Of a stretch of DNA of 39,013 bases, positions 24,343 through 32,320 are shown in pieces (position 1 is the first letter of the stretch; every line of letters begins with the position of its first letter). The translations under genes and the position numbers were made by a program. The notes below the pieces were generated by a model that made no database searches, had not been told where the DNA came from, and saw only the letters and a list, made by a program, of their open reading frames with translations. Origin of the DNA: Beijerinckiaceae bacterium (GTDB lineage: Bacteria; Pseudomonadota; Alphaproteobacteria; Rhizobiales; Beijerinckiaceae); contig JAUXWZ010000180.1 in NCBI GenBank assembly GCA_030684835.1, positions 1 to 39,013 of the forward strand, read 5' to 3'.

Positions 24343-25731
24343 TCAGGCCTTGCGCGCCTCGCCGCTGTTGAGTTCCCGAAGATAATCTGAGGACCACCAC
24401 CGGACATCGTAGCGTCTGATCGTCTCCATCATGGGCTTCCATCGCGCGATACGCTCTGCAAGATCCATGTTGAGTGCAGTCCGCACAGCGTCGGCGACTT
24501 CGAACTTGTCATTAGGATTGACGATGAGCGCCTGCGGCAACTGAAGCGCAGCGCCTGCGAATTTCGACAGCACAAGCACGCCCGGATCTTCAGGGTCCTG
24601 CGCCGCCACAAATTCTTTTGCGACAAGGTTCATGCCGTCTCGAAGCGGCGTCACGAGTCCGACCCGCGCGACACGGAATAATCCTGCCAGCACGGCGCGA
24701 GGGTAGGAATTTGTTACATAGTGGATGGGCACCCATCCGGGCTCGCCGTACCCGCCATTCACGCGGCCGATTGTTTCATTCACCTGTCTGCTGAGCATAG
24801 CGTATTCGGGCACTTCGGAGCGGCTGACCGGCGCGATCTGAAGGAGCGTGACGCGGTTTCTCTGGTCAGGGTTTGACATGAGAAAGCGCTCGAACGCTTC
24901 CATCCGCTCAGGAATCCCTTTCGAATAATCGAGCCTGTCGACGGACATGACCAGACTGCGCGATCCCAGACTTGCAACGGTCTGGCGCACGAGCTTTTGC
25001 GAGTCGCCGCGTATCGCGGCTCGCTGAAAGCTGTCGACGTCGATCCCGATGGGAAAATCCTTGATGACGCTCGTACGGCCATCCAGCGTCACAGCGAAAG
25101 CGCCTTCGCCGCGCGCACCCAGTTCCCGAATAAGATTTCGCTTCAGATTATCGGCGTCGCGATCTGTTTGCAGTCCGATCAAATCGTAATCCAGCATGCC
25201 GAGCAGAAGGTCTGATGCACCCGGTAGCGTGTTGAGCACTTCAGGCGCTGGCCACGGAATGTGATGAAAATAACCAATGCGATTGCGCAAGCCTGCAGCG
25301 CGCAGCTCGGACGCAAGCGGAAGCAAATGATAGTCGTGCACCCAGATGCGATCGTCCGGCTCGACGAGGTTGGCGAGCGCCTGCGCGAAACGTCGATTGA
25401 CGCGCAGATAACCTGAATAATCCGCGCGTGAAAATTCTGAAAGGCCGAGCCGATAGTGCATCGTTGGCCACAGGGCGCGATTGGCGAAGCCGCTGTAGTA
25501 TTCCTGGCGGTCGTTGGTTGTGAGATCCATGACAGCGTATTGGACTGAGGCGCGCTGACTCATTGTGGGGATCAGGCTTGGATCCGACGAGGTCTTGCCG
25601 CTCCATCCAAACCATAAGCCTTTGTGCTGTTCCAGCGCCTCGCAAAGGGCGACAGCGAGGCCGCCCGCAGCCGTCTTTCCTGACGGATCAGGTATGGAAA
25701 CTCTGTTGGAAACGACGATCAGTCTCGCCAA
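24343..25731 (-). CDS. otsA: Trehalose-6-phosphate synthase
   Basis: A 462-residue GT20 glycosyltransferase that joins UDP-glucose and glucose-6-phosphate to make trehalose-6-phosphate, the first step of osmoprotectant trehalose synthesis. The N terminus is [22 protein letters not shown] with the phosphate-binding R10 and G23-G24, then W40, [32 protein letters not shown] and [13 protein letters not shown], all typical. The length matches E. coli OtsA (about 474). A GGAG site precedes ATG 25731. No otsB phosphatase is adjacent. The upstream gene on the same strand is the tail-anchored sigma-1.1-like protein, 27 bases away, so the two are likely cotranscribed. Confidence 0.97.
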   Translation of the reverse strand: MARLIVVSNRVSIPDPSGKTAAGGLAVALCEALEQHKGLWFGWSGKTSSDPSLIPTMSQRASVQYAVMDLTTNDRQEYYSGFANRALWPTMHYRLGLSEFSRADYSGYLRVNRRFAQALANLVEPDDRIWVHDYHLLPLASELRAAGLRNRIGYFHHIPWPAPEVLNTLPGASDLLLGMLDYDLIGLQTDRDADNLKRNLIRELGARGEGAFAVTLDGRTSVIKDFPIGIDVDSFQRAAIRGDSQKLVRQTVASLGSRSLVMSVDRLDYSKGIPERMEAFERFLMSNPDQRNRVTLLQIAPVSRSEVPEYAMLSRQVNETIGRVNGGYGEPGWVPIHYVTNSYPRAVLAGLFRVARVGLVTPLRDGMNLVAKEFVAAQDPEDPGVLVLSKFAGAALQLPQALIVNPNDKFEVADAVRTALNMDLAERIARWKPMMETIRRYDVRWWSSDYLRELNSGEARKA

Positions 25732-25758
25732 TGGTGACTCCGTTAAACTGCGCTTGGT

Positions 25759-26181
25759 TCAGCGCGTAAAATAGAAAAGCATGAGCGCGCCGACGCCGAT
25801 GAGCGCGCCTGCGGCAGCGACGAATTTCCAACCACTCGCGTTTGCTGCCGTTGCGCCGATCGGCTCCTGCGGCGAGAAGGCGTCCGGCGAAACGCCCGGC
25901 GCCGGCGCTCGCTGGCTCGCACTTCGCACTGGCGTCTGGGTCCCGGGCAATTGGAAGACAGGCGTCTGAGGTGAGGTGGGCCTGCGGCGGCGGGATGTTC
26001 CAAGAAGATCATCGGTAACTTCAAGCGACAAGCCCGCATCTTCTAGCTGAAGGACAATCATTGCAAGGTCATCAGCACTTAAAGTTTCGATCGGGAGGAC
26101 AGCGCGAAGGTCGTCAGTTGTGAGCACGCCTTGCCCTCGAGCTCGCTCGCGCAGCGTCGCCAGAAGCTTGTCGTCGATCAT
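25759..26181 (-). CDS. Tail-anchored protein with sigma-70 region 1.1-like domain
   Basis: A 140-residue protein. Residues 4-60 (LLATLRERARGQGVLTTDDL, then AVLP, MIVLQLEDAGLSLEV) follow the pattern of the autoinhibitory region 1.1 of primary sigma factors, including the GQGxLT turn, the LP before the next helix and the LEDAGL helix. No DNA-binding sigma regions follow. Instead there is an Arg patch (TSRRRR), a Pro/Gln-rich linker and a C-terminal span (WKFVAAAGALIGVGALMLFY, 118-137). This would leave the domain cytoplasmic and tethered to the inner membrane. ATG 26181 follows an AAAGGGCGGAGC site. It immediately precedes otsA. Whether it binds RNA polymerase is unknown; the resemblance is by eye. 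Confidence 0.7.
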   Translation of the reverse strand: MIDDKLLATLRERARGQGVLTTDDLRAVLPIETLSADDLAMIVLQLEDAGLSLEVTDDLLGTSRRRRPTSPQTPVFQLPGTQTPVRSASQRAPAPGVSPDAFSPQEPIGATAANASGWKFVAAAGALIGVGALMLFYFTR

Positions 26182-26326
26182 GCTCCGCCCTTTGCTGCAC
26201 AATTCATCCTTTTGACAACGCACGGCGAAGCCTTCGGTTCGGTTGAAGGCAGAAACTTCTGCTTGCGCGCCGTGTTGCAACAGATCGTTGGCGCCGGATG
26301 GCGCTATCCTCAAGAGGGAGGCTTCC

Positions 26327-26632
26327 GTGTTTCTTGTTCGCTTCTCCTACGATTTTCGTCCCGTTGATCGCGAGGCGGCGCTCACGTTTATCCGTCGCGA
26401 AATTGCAGCCGCGCAGGGCTTCGGTCTTCCAGCGCGACTGCTTGTGCCGCTCACGCGCGCCCAAGGCGGCGCGTCGATGCACTTTGAAGTAGAACTCCAG
26501 TCACTCGATCAGCTTGAAACCTTCCGTCAGCGTGGCGCCGGTTCGCAAGATCAGACCGAGGACTGGATGCGCGCGTTCAGCGAGATCCTGACGTCTCCGC
26601 CAGCGACGGAGATCATGAGGATCATAGAATAA
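26327..26632 (+). CDS. Small protein of unknown function
   Basis: A 101-residue protein starting at GTG 26327 with GAGGGAGG at 26314-26321. The pattern VFLVRFSYDFRPVDREAAL and HFEVELQSLDQLETFRQRG looks like alternating strands and helices, compatible with a small dimeric alpha/beta fold, but no family is recognised. The longer frame from 26243 lacks a ribosome site. It is divergent from the sigma-1.1-like gene and convergent with the disordered protein 26635-26883, whose stop is two bases from its own. Confidence 0.6.
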   Translation: MFLVRFSYDFRPVDREAALTFIRREIAAAQGFGLPARLLVPLTRAQGGASMHFEVELQSLDQLETFRQRGAGSQDQTEDWMRAFSEILTSPPATEIMRIIE

Positions 26633-26634
26633 CG

Positions 26635-26883
26635 TCAACTGCTTGCGGAATCCGGCGCGTCCGAGGGGTGCGCCGGGTCCGGTAAAAGGCCTGACCCAGG
26701 CGTCGATTCCGGATTGGTCAGCTCGGGTTTGGCGTGCGGACCTGCAGCGGGCGGATCGCCCGGCTTGCGCTTCGCATCAGGGTTACGCGCGAGATCGTCG
26801 GGCTTCCCGTTAGTCCCAGCGGTCTTCGTATCGACCTTGTCTGTCTTATCAACGGTTGCGCTCGACGGTAAGGCGTTGCTCAT
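26635..26883 (-). CDS. Small intrinsically disordered protein
   Basis: An 82-residue protein with almost no hydrophobic core, dominated by Pro, Ser, Asp, Lys, Asn and Gly (for example KPDDLARNPDAKRKPGDPPA and TNPESTPGSGLLPDPAHPSD). An AAGGAGA ribosome site sits a few bases before ATG 26883, the best evidence that it is expressed. No signal peptide, no domain. Such low-complexity small proteins occur in related bacteria, sometimes with stress genes, but no function can be assigned. Confidence 0.55.
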   Translation of the reverse strand: MSNALPSSATVDKTDKVDTKTAGTNGKPDDLARNPDAKRKPGDPPAAGPHAKPELTNPESTPGSGLLPDPAHPSDAPDSASS

Positions 26884-27073
26884 GGAAGTCTCCTTCCAAT
26901 GGGAACGCTTGCTCGACCAAGGCAGTTCCGGCAGCGCGACCTTGCGAGGTGCGCGAAGATGTTATCGGCAGGGGCGCGCTGTGCGCGCCGGACCTGCTGA
27001 CAAGCCGGAAGCGGGCGTCTAGTCTGTATGTCACAGTACGCAGCTTGCGCGTGCTTGAGTGGAGGAAAAGGAA

Positions 27074-27904
27074 ATGAATGCGTTGAAAGCTTTCAATAGG
27101 TCGGTTGCGGCGTTCGCCGTAGTGGGCGTCTTGTCGACCGGGGCGCTGGCGCAGCAGGCCGCTCCATTCGAGCCGACTGTCGGGCAGGCGGGCAAGGACG
27201 TCGTTTGGGTGCCGTCGCCGCAGGCGCTTGTTGATCGCATGCTAGACATGGCCAAGATCACAACCAGTGACTTTCTGATGGACCTTGGTTCGGGCGATGG
27301 CCGCACCGTGATTACAGCAGCCAAGCGCGGCATCAGCGCCCTGGGCATCGAATACAATCCCGACATGGTTGCGCTCTCGCAGGCCAACGCCCAAAAGGAA
27401 GGCGTGACCGACAAAGCTCAATTCATGAAAGCCGATCTTTTCGAGACAGACTTCTCGAAGGCTACGGTCATCACGATGTTCCTGCTTCCCGATATCAATC
27501 GGCGCCTGCGTCCGAAGATCCTCGAAATGAAGCCAGGCACGCGCATCGTGTCGAACACATTCGATATGGGTGATTGGCAACCCGATCAGACGGCAGAAGC
27601 GGGCGGCGAGTGCCGGTCCTATTGTCGTGCGCTGTTCTGGGTTGTCCCGGCGAAAGTCGATGGCGTCTGGAAGACCGCGATGGGCGATCTGAAGATCGAT
27701 CAGAAGTACCAAAAATTCATGGGTTCGCTCGCGGGAACCGGCAACGTCGTCGCGACCATCACGGACGGCAAGCTGACGGGTGATGCAATCGAATTCACGG
27801 CCGCCGGCGTTCAGTACACTGGCAAGGTGGTAGGCGACACCATCGAAGGAACTGCGAAGAGCGCCTCAGGCGCAACGCCATTCAAGGCGACGCGCAGCAA
27901 GTAA
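27074..27904 (+). CDS. Predicted exported class I methyltransferase-like protein
   Basis: A 276-residue protein with a clear signal peptide (AFNRSVAAFAVVGVLSTGAL, cleavage near ALAQQ, about 27) followed by a SAM-methyltransferase Rossmann fold. Motif I is DLGSGDGR (70-77), the acidic end of strand two is E93 (LGIEYNPDMV), and DLFETDF and IVSNTFDMGDW follow. C180 and C184 could pair outside the cytoplasm. The last 75 residues form an extra beta-rich domain (GNVVATITDGKLTGDAIEF). GGAGGAAAAGGAA precedes ATG 27074. The methyl donor is not expected in the periplasm, so the fold may be used for something else. A terminator follows. Confidence 0.8.
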   Translation: MNALKAFNRSVAAFAVVGVLSTGALAQQAAPFEPTVGQAGKDVVWVPSPQALVDRMLDMAKITTSDFLMDLGSGDGRTVITAAKRGISALGIEYNPDMVALSQANAQKEGVTDKAQFMKADLFETDFSKATVITMFLLPDINRRLRPKILEMKPGTRIVSNTFDMGDWQPDQTAEAGGECRSYCRALFWVVPAKVDGVWKTAMGDLKIDQKYQKFMGSLAGTGNVVATITDGKLTGDAIEFTAAGVQYTGKVVGDTIEGTAKSASGATPFKATRSK

Positions 27905-27935
27905 GAATCCTCGCGCACTGCAAGGCTGAGAAACG

Positions 27936-27963
27936 AGGCGGGTCTGTTCGGACCCGCCTTTTT
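27936..27963 (+). terminator. Intrinsic terminator after the exported methyltransferase gene
   Basis: AGGCGGGTC (27936-27944) and GACCCGCCT (27951-27959) form a nine-base stem around a six-base loop, followed by TTTTT at 27959-27963. It also lies just beyond the stop of the convergent LpoA-like gene. Confidence 0.93.
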
Positions 27964-27982
27964 AATTGATCGTTTCGCGCGG

Positions 27983-29200
27983 TCAGGTGCCCGAGGGGGC
28001 GCCGAAAGATTTGGGCGCAGGACTGACCACGCTCGTTGTACCATTTCTGATCTGCAGGACCGACATGCCGCGATCGTTCATCCCGTCAGCGCGGAAGCGG
28101 AAAAGGCCGTCCGCGCCATTGAAACCCGACGCGTTCGTAAACGTCTGATCCGACAATCCGCCCTGAAGTTGTGACAGCGCGGAGACGAGCGATATTGCAT
28201 CATACGACAGGGTCGAAATGCGCGTCGGATCTGAGTTGAACTTGGCGCGAAATTTCGATGCGAAATTGTTAAACCCAGCGTTTTCCGGCGCCGGGAACCA
28301 CGCGCCCTGCAACGCAGGAAGCCGCAGCACGCGCGAGTCATTCCACAGGCCCGTTCCAAGCACCTGAACCTTGCTCGGATCGACGCCGGTTGCGACGAGA
28401 GCTTGAGAAACAGCGGCCATCTGGTCTGCCTGCTCAGGAATGAAGAGGGCGTCGATCTGCGCGGCCATCGCGCCGATGCGTTGGGCGGCCGGGGCTACAC
28501 TGCCGCGCGAATAGCGTTCGATTGCTTGCACCCGCACGCCCGCCGCCGCGGCCGCGCTCTGGAATTGCGCAAGAGCGACATTGCCGTATTCGCTTTCGGG
28601 CACGAGGGCCGCGAAACTTTTCTTGCCCCGTGACGCCGCGAACTGGACGACGCGGTCAACATATCCCTCGACGAGGAAGGACAGCAGATAAACCCCGCGG
28701 GACGCCGTCGTGGTGTCTGTTGAAAACGCGATGACCGGCCGATTTGCGGCTCGCGCCACGCGCCCGACTTCGCGAACGTTGCCCGCGTACAGCGGGCCCA
28801 CGATGACCTCGGCGCCTTCGGCGACGGCCGCTTCCGCAGCCGCCCGGGCGCCCTCGGGAGTGGATTGGTCGTCCTTGACAAGAACGGTGACGGCGTTTTG
28901 TCCGGATTCGGAAACAGCCAGTTCGGCGGCGTTGCGCAGCGACATACCGATGGCGCTGGGTCCGCCTTGCTGCGTGAGGGGAAGAATAAGGGCCACGCGT
29001 TTGGGGCCGGTTCCGAACGTATCGCCAGAAATCGGCGCGGGATCTTGCGGCGCGAGGGGCGCCTGTGACACGGCCGGGCCGCGCGAGCTCATGCCGACGG
29101 GTCCGCAACCCGCAAGGGCGATAACCGAAAGAACCGCGACCGTCCGCCAGTTGCAAACAGATCCCAGTCGCCTTCCGGCGCTTCCAATGCTTCCTATCAT
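27983..29200 (-). CDS. Penicillin-binding protein activator (LpoA-like) lipoprotein
   Basis: A 405-residue lipoprotein with a type 1 periplasmic-binding fold. The lipobox LAGC follows VAVLSVIA, giving a lipid-anchored mature protein that starts at the Cys. Blocks RVALILPLTQQGGPSAIGMSLRNAAELAV, read as two pieces from about residue 67, and AEVIVGPLYAGNVREVGRVA, NRPVIAFSTDTT and LSYDAISLVSAL are typical of LpoA/YraM C-terminal domains and ABC leucine receptors. LpoA activates peptidoglycan synthase PBP1A in E. coli, where it also neighbours rsmI and yraN. Here the gene is divergent from rsmI. The start may be ATG 29200 or GTG 29227; neither has a strong ribosome site. Confidence 0.85.
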   Translation of the reverse strand: MIGSIGSAGRRLGSVCNWRTVAVLSVIALAGCGPVGMSSRGPAVSQAPLAPQDPAPISGDTFGTGPKRVALILPLTQQGGPSAIGMSLRNAAELAVSESGQNAVTVLVKDDQSTPEGARAAAEAAVAEGAEVIVGPLYAGNVREVGRVARAANRPVIAFSTDTTTASRGVYLLSFLVEGYVDRVVQFAASRGKKSFAALVPESEYGNVALAQFQSAAAAAGVRVQAIERYSRGSVAPAAQRIGAMAAQIDALFIPEQADQMAAVSQALVATGVDPSKVQVLGTGLWNDSRVLRLPALQGAWFPAPENAGFNNFASKFRAKFNSDPTRISTLSYDAISLVSALSQLQGGLSDQTFTNASGFNGADGLFRFRADGMNDRGMSVLQIRNGTTSVVSPAPKSFGAPSGT

Positions 29201-29346
29201 GCCGCACCCAAGAATCGTAAAAGCCACCTTCGTCGCCCCGCGAGGCGGAGCGGCGTCGAGGGGAAAAGGCCAGTTCGTTTGGCCCGCGCATATTTTTGAT
29301 ATCAGAATTCGTCCCGTAATTCACGCCCCCATAGCGTTGTGCCGCT

Positions 29347-29374
29347 TTGCGTTTGATAAAAAGAATTATATATC
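29347..29374 (+). promoter_or_regulatory. Candidate promoter for rsmI
   Basis: TTGCGT at 29347-29352 and TATATC at 29369-29374 are separated by 16 bases in a locally AT-rich stretch, 39 bases before ATG 29413. The pair resembles a housekeeping promoter but is not a full consensus. Confidence 0.3.
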
Positions 29375-29412
29375 CGGTTTACAGAACGATTTTGCTGACC
29401 TAAATTGCCACG

Positions 29413-30354
29413 ATGACCACCACAAACGACAGCCATGAGCCTGGGTCCGGCCGCCCCGGCTTCACCGCTTTCGGCCTGCGCGCCGAGGCGCAACCGCTGG
29501 CGCCTGGCCTCCACGTGGTCGCGACTCCGATCGGCAATCTGGGCGACATTACATTCCGCGCCCTTGCGACGCTGGCGGCCGCCGATGCGGTGATCGCCGA
29601 GGATACGCGGGTCAGCAAGACGCTTCTGGCTCACTATGGCATCGCAACGCCGCTTGTGGCGTATCACGAGCACAATGCGGCGGTCATTCGCCCGCATTTG
29701 CTGGCGCGACTGGAAAGCGGCGCCGCATTGGCGTTGATCTCCGACGCCGGCACGCCGCTGGTGTCCGATCCGGGCTTCAAATTGGTGGCCGAGGCAGTGG
29801 AGCGCGGGATCGCGGTATCCTCCGCGCCAGGGCCTTCCGCGGTCCTGATGGCTTTGGTTGTGGCCGGCTTGCCCACCGACCGCTTTTTCTTTGAAGGCTT
29901 TCTTCCGCACAAAAGCGGCGCGCGGCGGCAGCGCGCAGCGGCCCTTAAAACCGTGCCGGGAACGCTCGTGTTGTTCGAGTCGGCTCGTCGACTTGCCGAC
30001 AGCCTCGCCGATTTGGCCGCTGTCCTTGGCGACCGACCAGCCGCCGTCTGCCGCGAATTGACCAAACGCTTCGAAACGGTACGCCGCGGTTCCTTGTCGG
30101 AACTCGCCGGACAGTTTGCCGCCGAAGGGCCGCCCAAGGGCGAAATCGTGATCGTCATCGGCCCCCCCGGAGAAACAACGGAAGACGAGGCGCACGAGGA
30201 TCTCGACAAGAAAATCGAGGCTGCGCTCGAAAAACATTCAGCAAAGGACGCGGCCGCCATTGTTGCGGGGGAAACCGGCCTGCCCCGGCGCAAGGTTTAT
30301 GCGCGGGTGCTTGAGCTGGCGGGCGCTCGCGCCGCCGATCCGGATAATTCTTGA
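29413..30354 (+). CDS. rsmI: 16S rRNA (cytidine-1402-2'-O)-methyltransferase
   Basis: A 313-residue SAM-dependent methyltransferase of the tetrapyrrole-methylase fold that 2'-O-methylates C1402 of 16S rRNA. The N-terminal family signature is HVVATPIGNLGDITFRAL (about 34-51), then AEDTRVSKTLL, ALISDAGTPLVSDPG, SSAPGPSAVLMAL and FEGFLPHK, and CRELTKRFETV near the C terminus. The first 30 residues are a short extra tail. Its stop overlaps the TTG start of yraN by four bases (TTGA), the usual rsmI-yraN arrangement. Highly confident from signature and context. Confidence 0.97.
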   Translation: MTTTNDSHEPGSGRPGFTAFGLRAEAQPLAPGLHVVATPIGNLGDITFRALATLAAADAVIAEDTRVSKTLLAHYGIATPLVAYHEHNAAVIRPHLLARLESGAALALISDAGTPLVSDPGFKLVAEAVERGIAVSSAPGPSAVLMALVVAGLPTDRFFFEGFLPHKSGARRQRAAALKTVPGTLVLFESARRLADSLADLAAVLGDRPAAVCRELTKRFETVRRGSLSELAGQFAAEGPPKGEIVIVIGPPGETTEDEAHEDLDKKIEAALEKHSAKDAAAIVAGETGLPRRKVYARVLELAGARAADPDNS

Positions 30355-30734
30355 ACGGGCGCGACGATCGCGCCGGCCGGAGGCGGAAGGCTTACGCGCT
30401 GGGCCTGCGCGCCGAGACGCTCGCCGCCTTGCGGCTTCAGATTACGGGTTGGCGCATCCTGGATCGCAGGTTTCTCGCAGGGGGCGGTGAGATCGACCTC
30501 GTCGCCCTGCGCGGCGATTGCGTGGCGTTCGTCGAGGTCAAGGCGCGCGCCTCGCTCGAAGCCGCCGCCATGTCTATCACACCGCAGAAGATTCAGCGCA
30601 TGCGACGCGCCGCGAACGCGTGGCTCGCCCGCAACCCCTGGGCTGTTGGCAAGACATTGCGCGCCGATGCGGTGTTCCTCGCGCCGCGCAAGTGGCCGCG
30701 GCACGAGGTGAGCATTTTCGATCTCGCTGACTAA
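30351..30734 (+). CDS. yraN: YraN-family (UPF0102) nuclease-fold protein
   Basis: A 127-residue protein with the restriction-endonuclease-like pattern of UPF0102: AGGGEIDLVALRGDCVAFVEVKAR, split here as GGGEIDLVAL and VAFVEVKAR, contains the acidic and lysine residues of a PD-(D/E)XK site. The start is the TTG at 30351 overlapping the rsmI stop. The later ATG at 30570 would remove the active-site core and is rejected. Its role in the cell is not established, though family members are thought to act on DNA or RNA. It is convergent with the next gene, with only two bases between stops. Confidence 0.92.
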   Translation: MNGRDDRAGRRRKAYALGLRAETLAALRLQITGWRILDRRFLAGGGEIDLVALRGDCVAFVEVKARASLEAAAMSITPQKIQRMRRAANAWLARNPWAVGKTLRADAVFLAPRKWPRHEVSIFDLAD

Positions 30735-30736
30735 AG

Positions 30737-31585
30737 TCAGCGCGAGCGGTCGTAGGCGCCAAGCCCCGGTCGATAGGCCTTGTCGTCCAGAAACTGCTTC
30801 ATGCCTTTTTGATCGCCCTGCTCGGGGTCGCGGAACTTTGTCTGATCGGACTTGGCCGACAGATATTCCGCGGACGCGTCCCACGACATCTCCCGCACGT
30901 AATGGTAGCCGCTCTTGGCGGCGCGCAGGACGTGGGGGTTTTTCTGCATCAGCGTCTGCGCGAGTTTGGTGACGCGTTCTTTCAGCTCGTCCGCCGGAAC
31001 GGCGAAATTCACAAGGCCGATTTCCGCCGCGCGGCGCCCATCAAAGGGCTCGCCCGTCATGATGTAATAGAGCGCGGTGCGCTGCATCATCGCCATGGCG
31101 ACGGATTTCGTGACGATTCCCGCGGGTATGATGCCCCAGTTGATTTCCGACAGGCCAAACGTCGCCTTCTCGTCAGCGATGGCGAGGTCGCACGCAAGCA
31201 ACACCTGAAACGCGCCGCCAAAGCACCATCCGTTCACCATGGCGATTGTCGGCTTGGGAAAGTGCATCATCCGGCGCCACTGCCACTGGGCGTTCGCCTT
31301 ATGCAGCCGCTCGCGCGTAACCGGGTGGCCCGCGTCGGGCTCTCGGAAGTATTCTTTCAGGTCCTGACCCGCCGAGAATGAGTCGCCCGCGCCGGTAATC
31401 ACGACGACCTTGCATGCGTCGTCCATTTCCAGCGCGTCGAGGGCTTCGTTCATCTCCCGGACAATGGCTGGATTGATGGCGTTGCGCTTCTCGGGTCGGT
31501 TAAGCGACACCCAGGCGATGCCGTCCTTGATGTCGACGAGAACGCTCTTCTGCCCGGCTTGTGATGTCTGGCTGGTGCTGCTCAC
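30737..31585 (-). CDS. Hydroxycinnamoyl-CoA hydratase/lyase-like crotonase
   Basis: A 282-residue crotonase-fold enzyme that resembles hydroxycinnamoyl-CoA hydratase/lyase (HCHL), which turns feruloyl- or coumaroyl-CoA into vanillin or hydroxybenzaldehyde plus acetyl-CoA. Shared blocks are LNRPEKRNAINP, DLKEYFREPDAG, WQWRRMMHFPKPTIAMVNGW, FGLSEINWG and the C-terminal QFLDDKAYRPGLGAY. The catalytic glutamate is E147. At the positions of HCHL Ser123 and Tyr239 (as recalled for the Pseudomonas enzyme) this protein has Q127 and S243, so the substrate is probably not a 4-hydroxycinnamoyl-CoA. The start is GTG 31585 behind AGGGGGAG. It is divergent from a MarR gene with a palindrome between. No CoA ligase is nearby. 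Confidence 0.85.
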   Translation of the reverse strand: MSSTSQTSQAGQKSVLVDIKDGIAWVSLNRPEKRNAINPAIVREMNEALDALEMDDACKVVVITGAGDSFSAGQDLKEYFREPDAGHPVTRERLHKANAQWQWRRMMHFPKPTIAMVNGWCFGGAFQVLLACDLAIADEKATFGLSEINWGIIPAGIVTKSVAMAMMQRTALYYIMTGEPFDGRRAAEIGLVNFAVPADELKERVTKLAQTLMQKNPHVLRAAKSGYHYVREMSWDASAEYLSAKSDQTKFRDPEQGDQKGMKQFLDDKAYRPGLGAYDRSR

Positions 31586-31607
31586 TTGCTCCCCCTATCT
31601 GCGCGCA

Positions 31608-31626
31608 ATATAAGGGACCCTTAGAT
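31608..31626. promoter_or_regulatory. Candidate MarR operator palindrome
   Basis: TAAGGGACCCTTA at 31611-31623 is a perfect palindrome around one central base, and AT/AT pairs extend it to 31608-31626 with one mismatch on each side. It lies in the 76-base divergent gap between the crotonase and MarR genes. On the crotonase strand it abuts a -10-like TTATAT (31606-31611), so a bound dimer would block that promoter. Confidence 0.6.
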
Positions 31627-31661
31627 CGGGGGCCCAGATGACGTCAAGGAGGGGAGCCGGA

Positions 31662-32186
31662 GTGGACCGCCAACGCCCGAGCACGCTCTATCTGCTGCAT
31701 CAGACCAGCCAGGGGTTGCGGTCGCGCCTCGAACAGGCGCTGCGTCCGCTCGGCGTCACGGGGCTCCAATATACGATCCTTGGCTTGTTGGACCGGCACG
31801 AAGGCCTGTCCTCCGCCGATCTGTCCCGGCGCTTTTTCGTCACCCAGCAGACGATGAATCAGGTGATCGGGGGTATGACCAAGCGCGGGCTGATCGACCG
31901 TATCGCGAGCGAGGCCAACCGCCGCATCCTGCGGATGACCCTGACCACGGAAGGTCGCGACCTGCTTGTTCGGTCCGAGGTAATTGCCGACGCAATCGAG
32001 GCGGAGGCGCTGGACTGCGTGCCGGGCGGCGATCTGGCGCAAATGCGAGAACATCTGCGCTTTCTGCTACGTCAGTTGCGGGGCGCTGGCGGCGACGACC
32101 ACGCGGTGGTGGATCAACTTTACGAGGCGGGTCTTGAAGATGCCGGTTCCGGCGCGCCCGCCGACGCCTCGACCCGTGGACATTAA
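31662..32186 (+). CDS. MarR-family transcriptional regulator
   Basis: A 174-residue winged-helix regulator. The DNA-binding region is GLQYTILGLLDRHEGLSSAD followed by FFVTQQTMNQVIGGMTKRGLI, and the wing reads RIASEANRRILRMTLTTEGRDLL. The start is taken as GTG 31662 behind AAGGAGGGGAG; an ATG at 31638 is in frame but has no ribosome site. It faces the crotonase gene across a palindromic site, the same layout as the CouR/couA pair, where the regulator is released by an acyl-CoA. It probably controls itself and the crotonase, perhaps also the TctBA genes 135 bases downstream. Confidence 0.9.
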   Translation: MDRQRPSTLYLLHQTSQGLRSRLEQALRPLGVTGLQYTILGLLDRHEGLSSADLSRRFFVTQQTMNQVIGGMTKRGLIDRIASEANRRILRMTLTTEGRDLLVRSEVIADAIEAEALDCVPGGDLAQMREHLRFLLRQLRGAGGDDHAVVDQLYEAGLEDAGSGAPADASTRGH

Positions 32187-32320
32187 TCCCGGCCAATTGA
32201 ACATTGCGGCGCTAACGCTGTTTTCAGCCGCAGCTTTCCGCGTTATGCGAAGTGATTGACCCAGCGCCCCAAGCCGCCTGTTGAGCGGTGGTGGCTGCCG
32301 GAGGAGGGGAGAGCGCCGGA

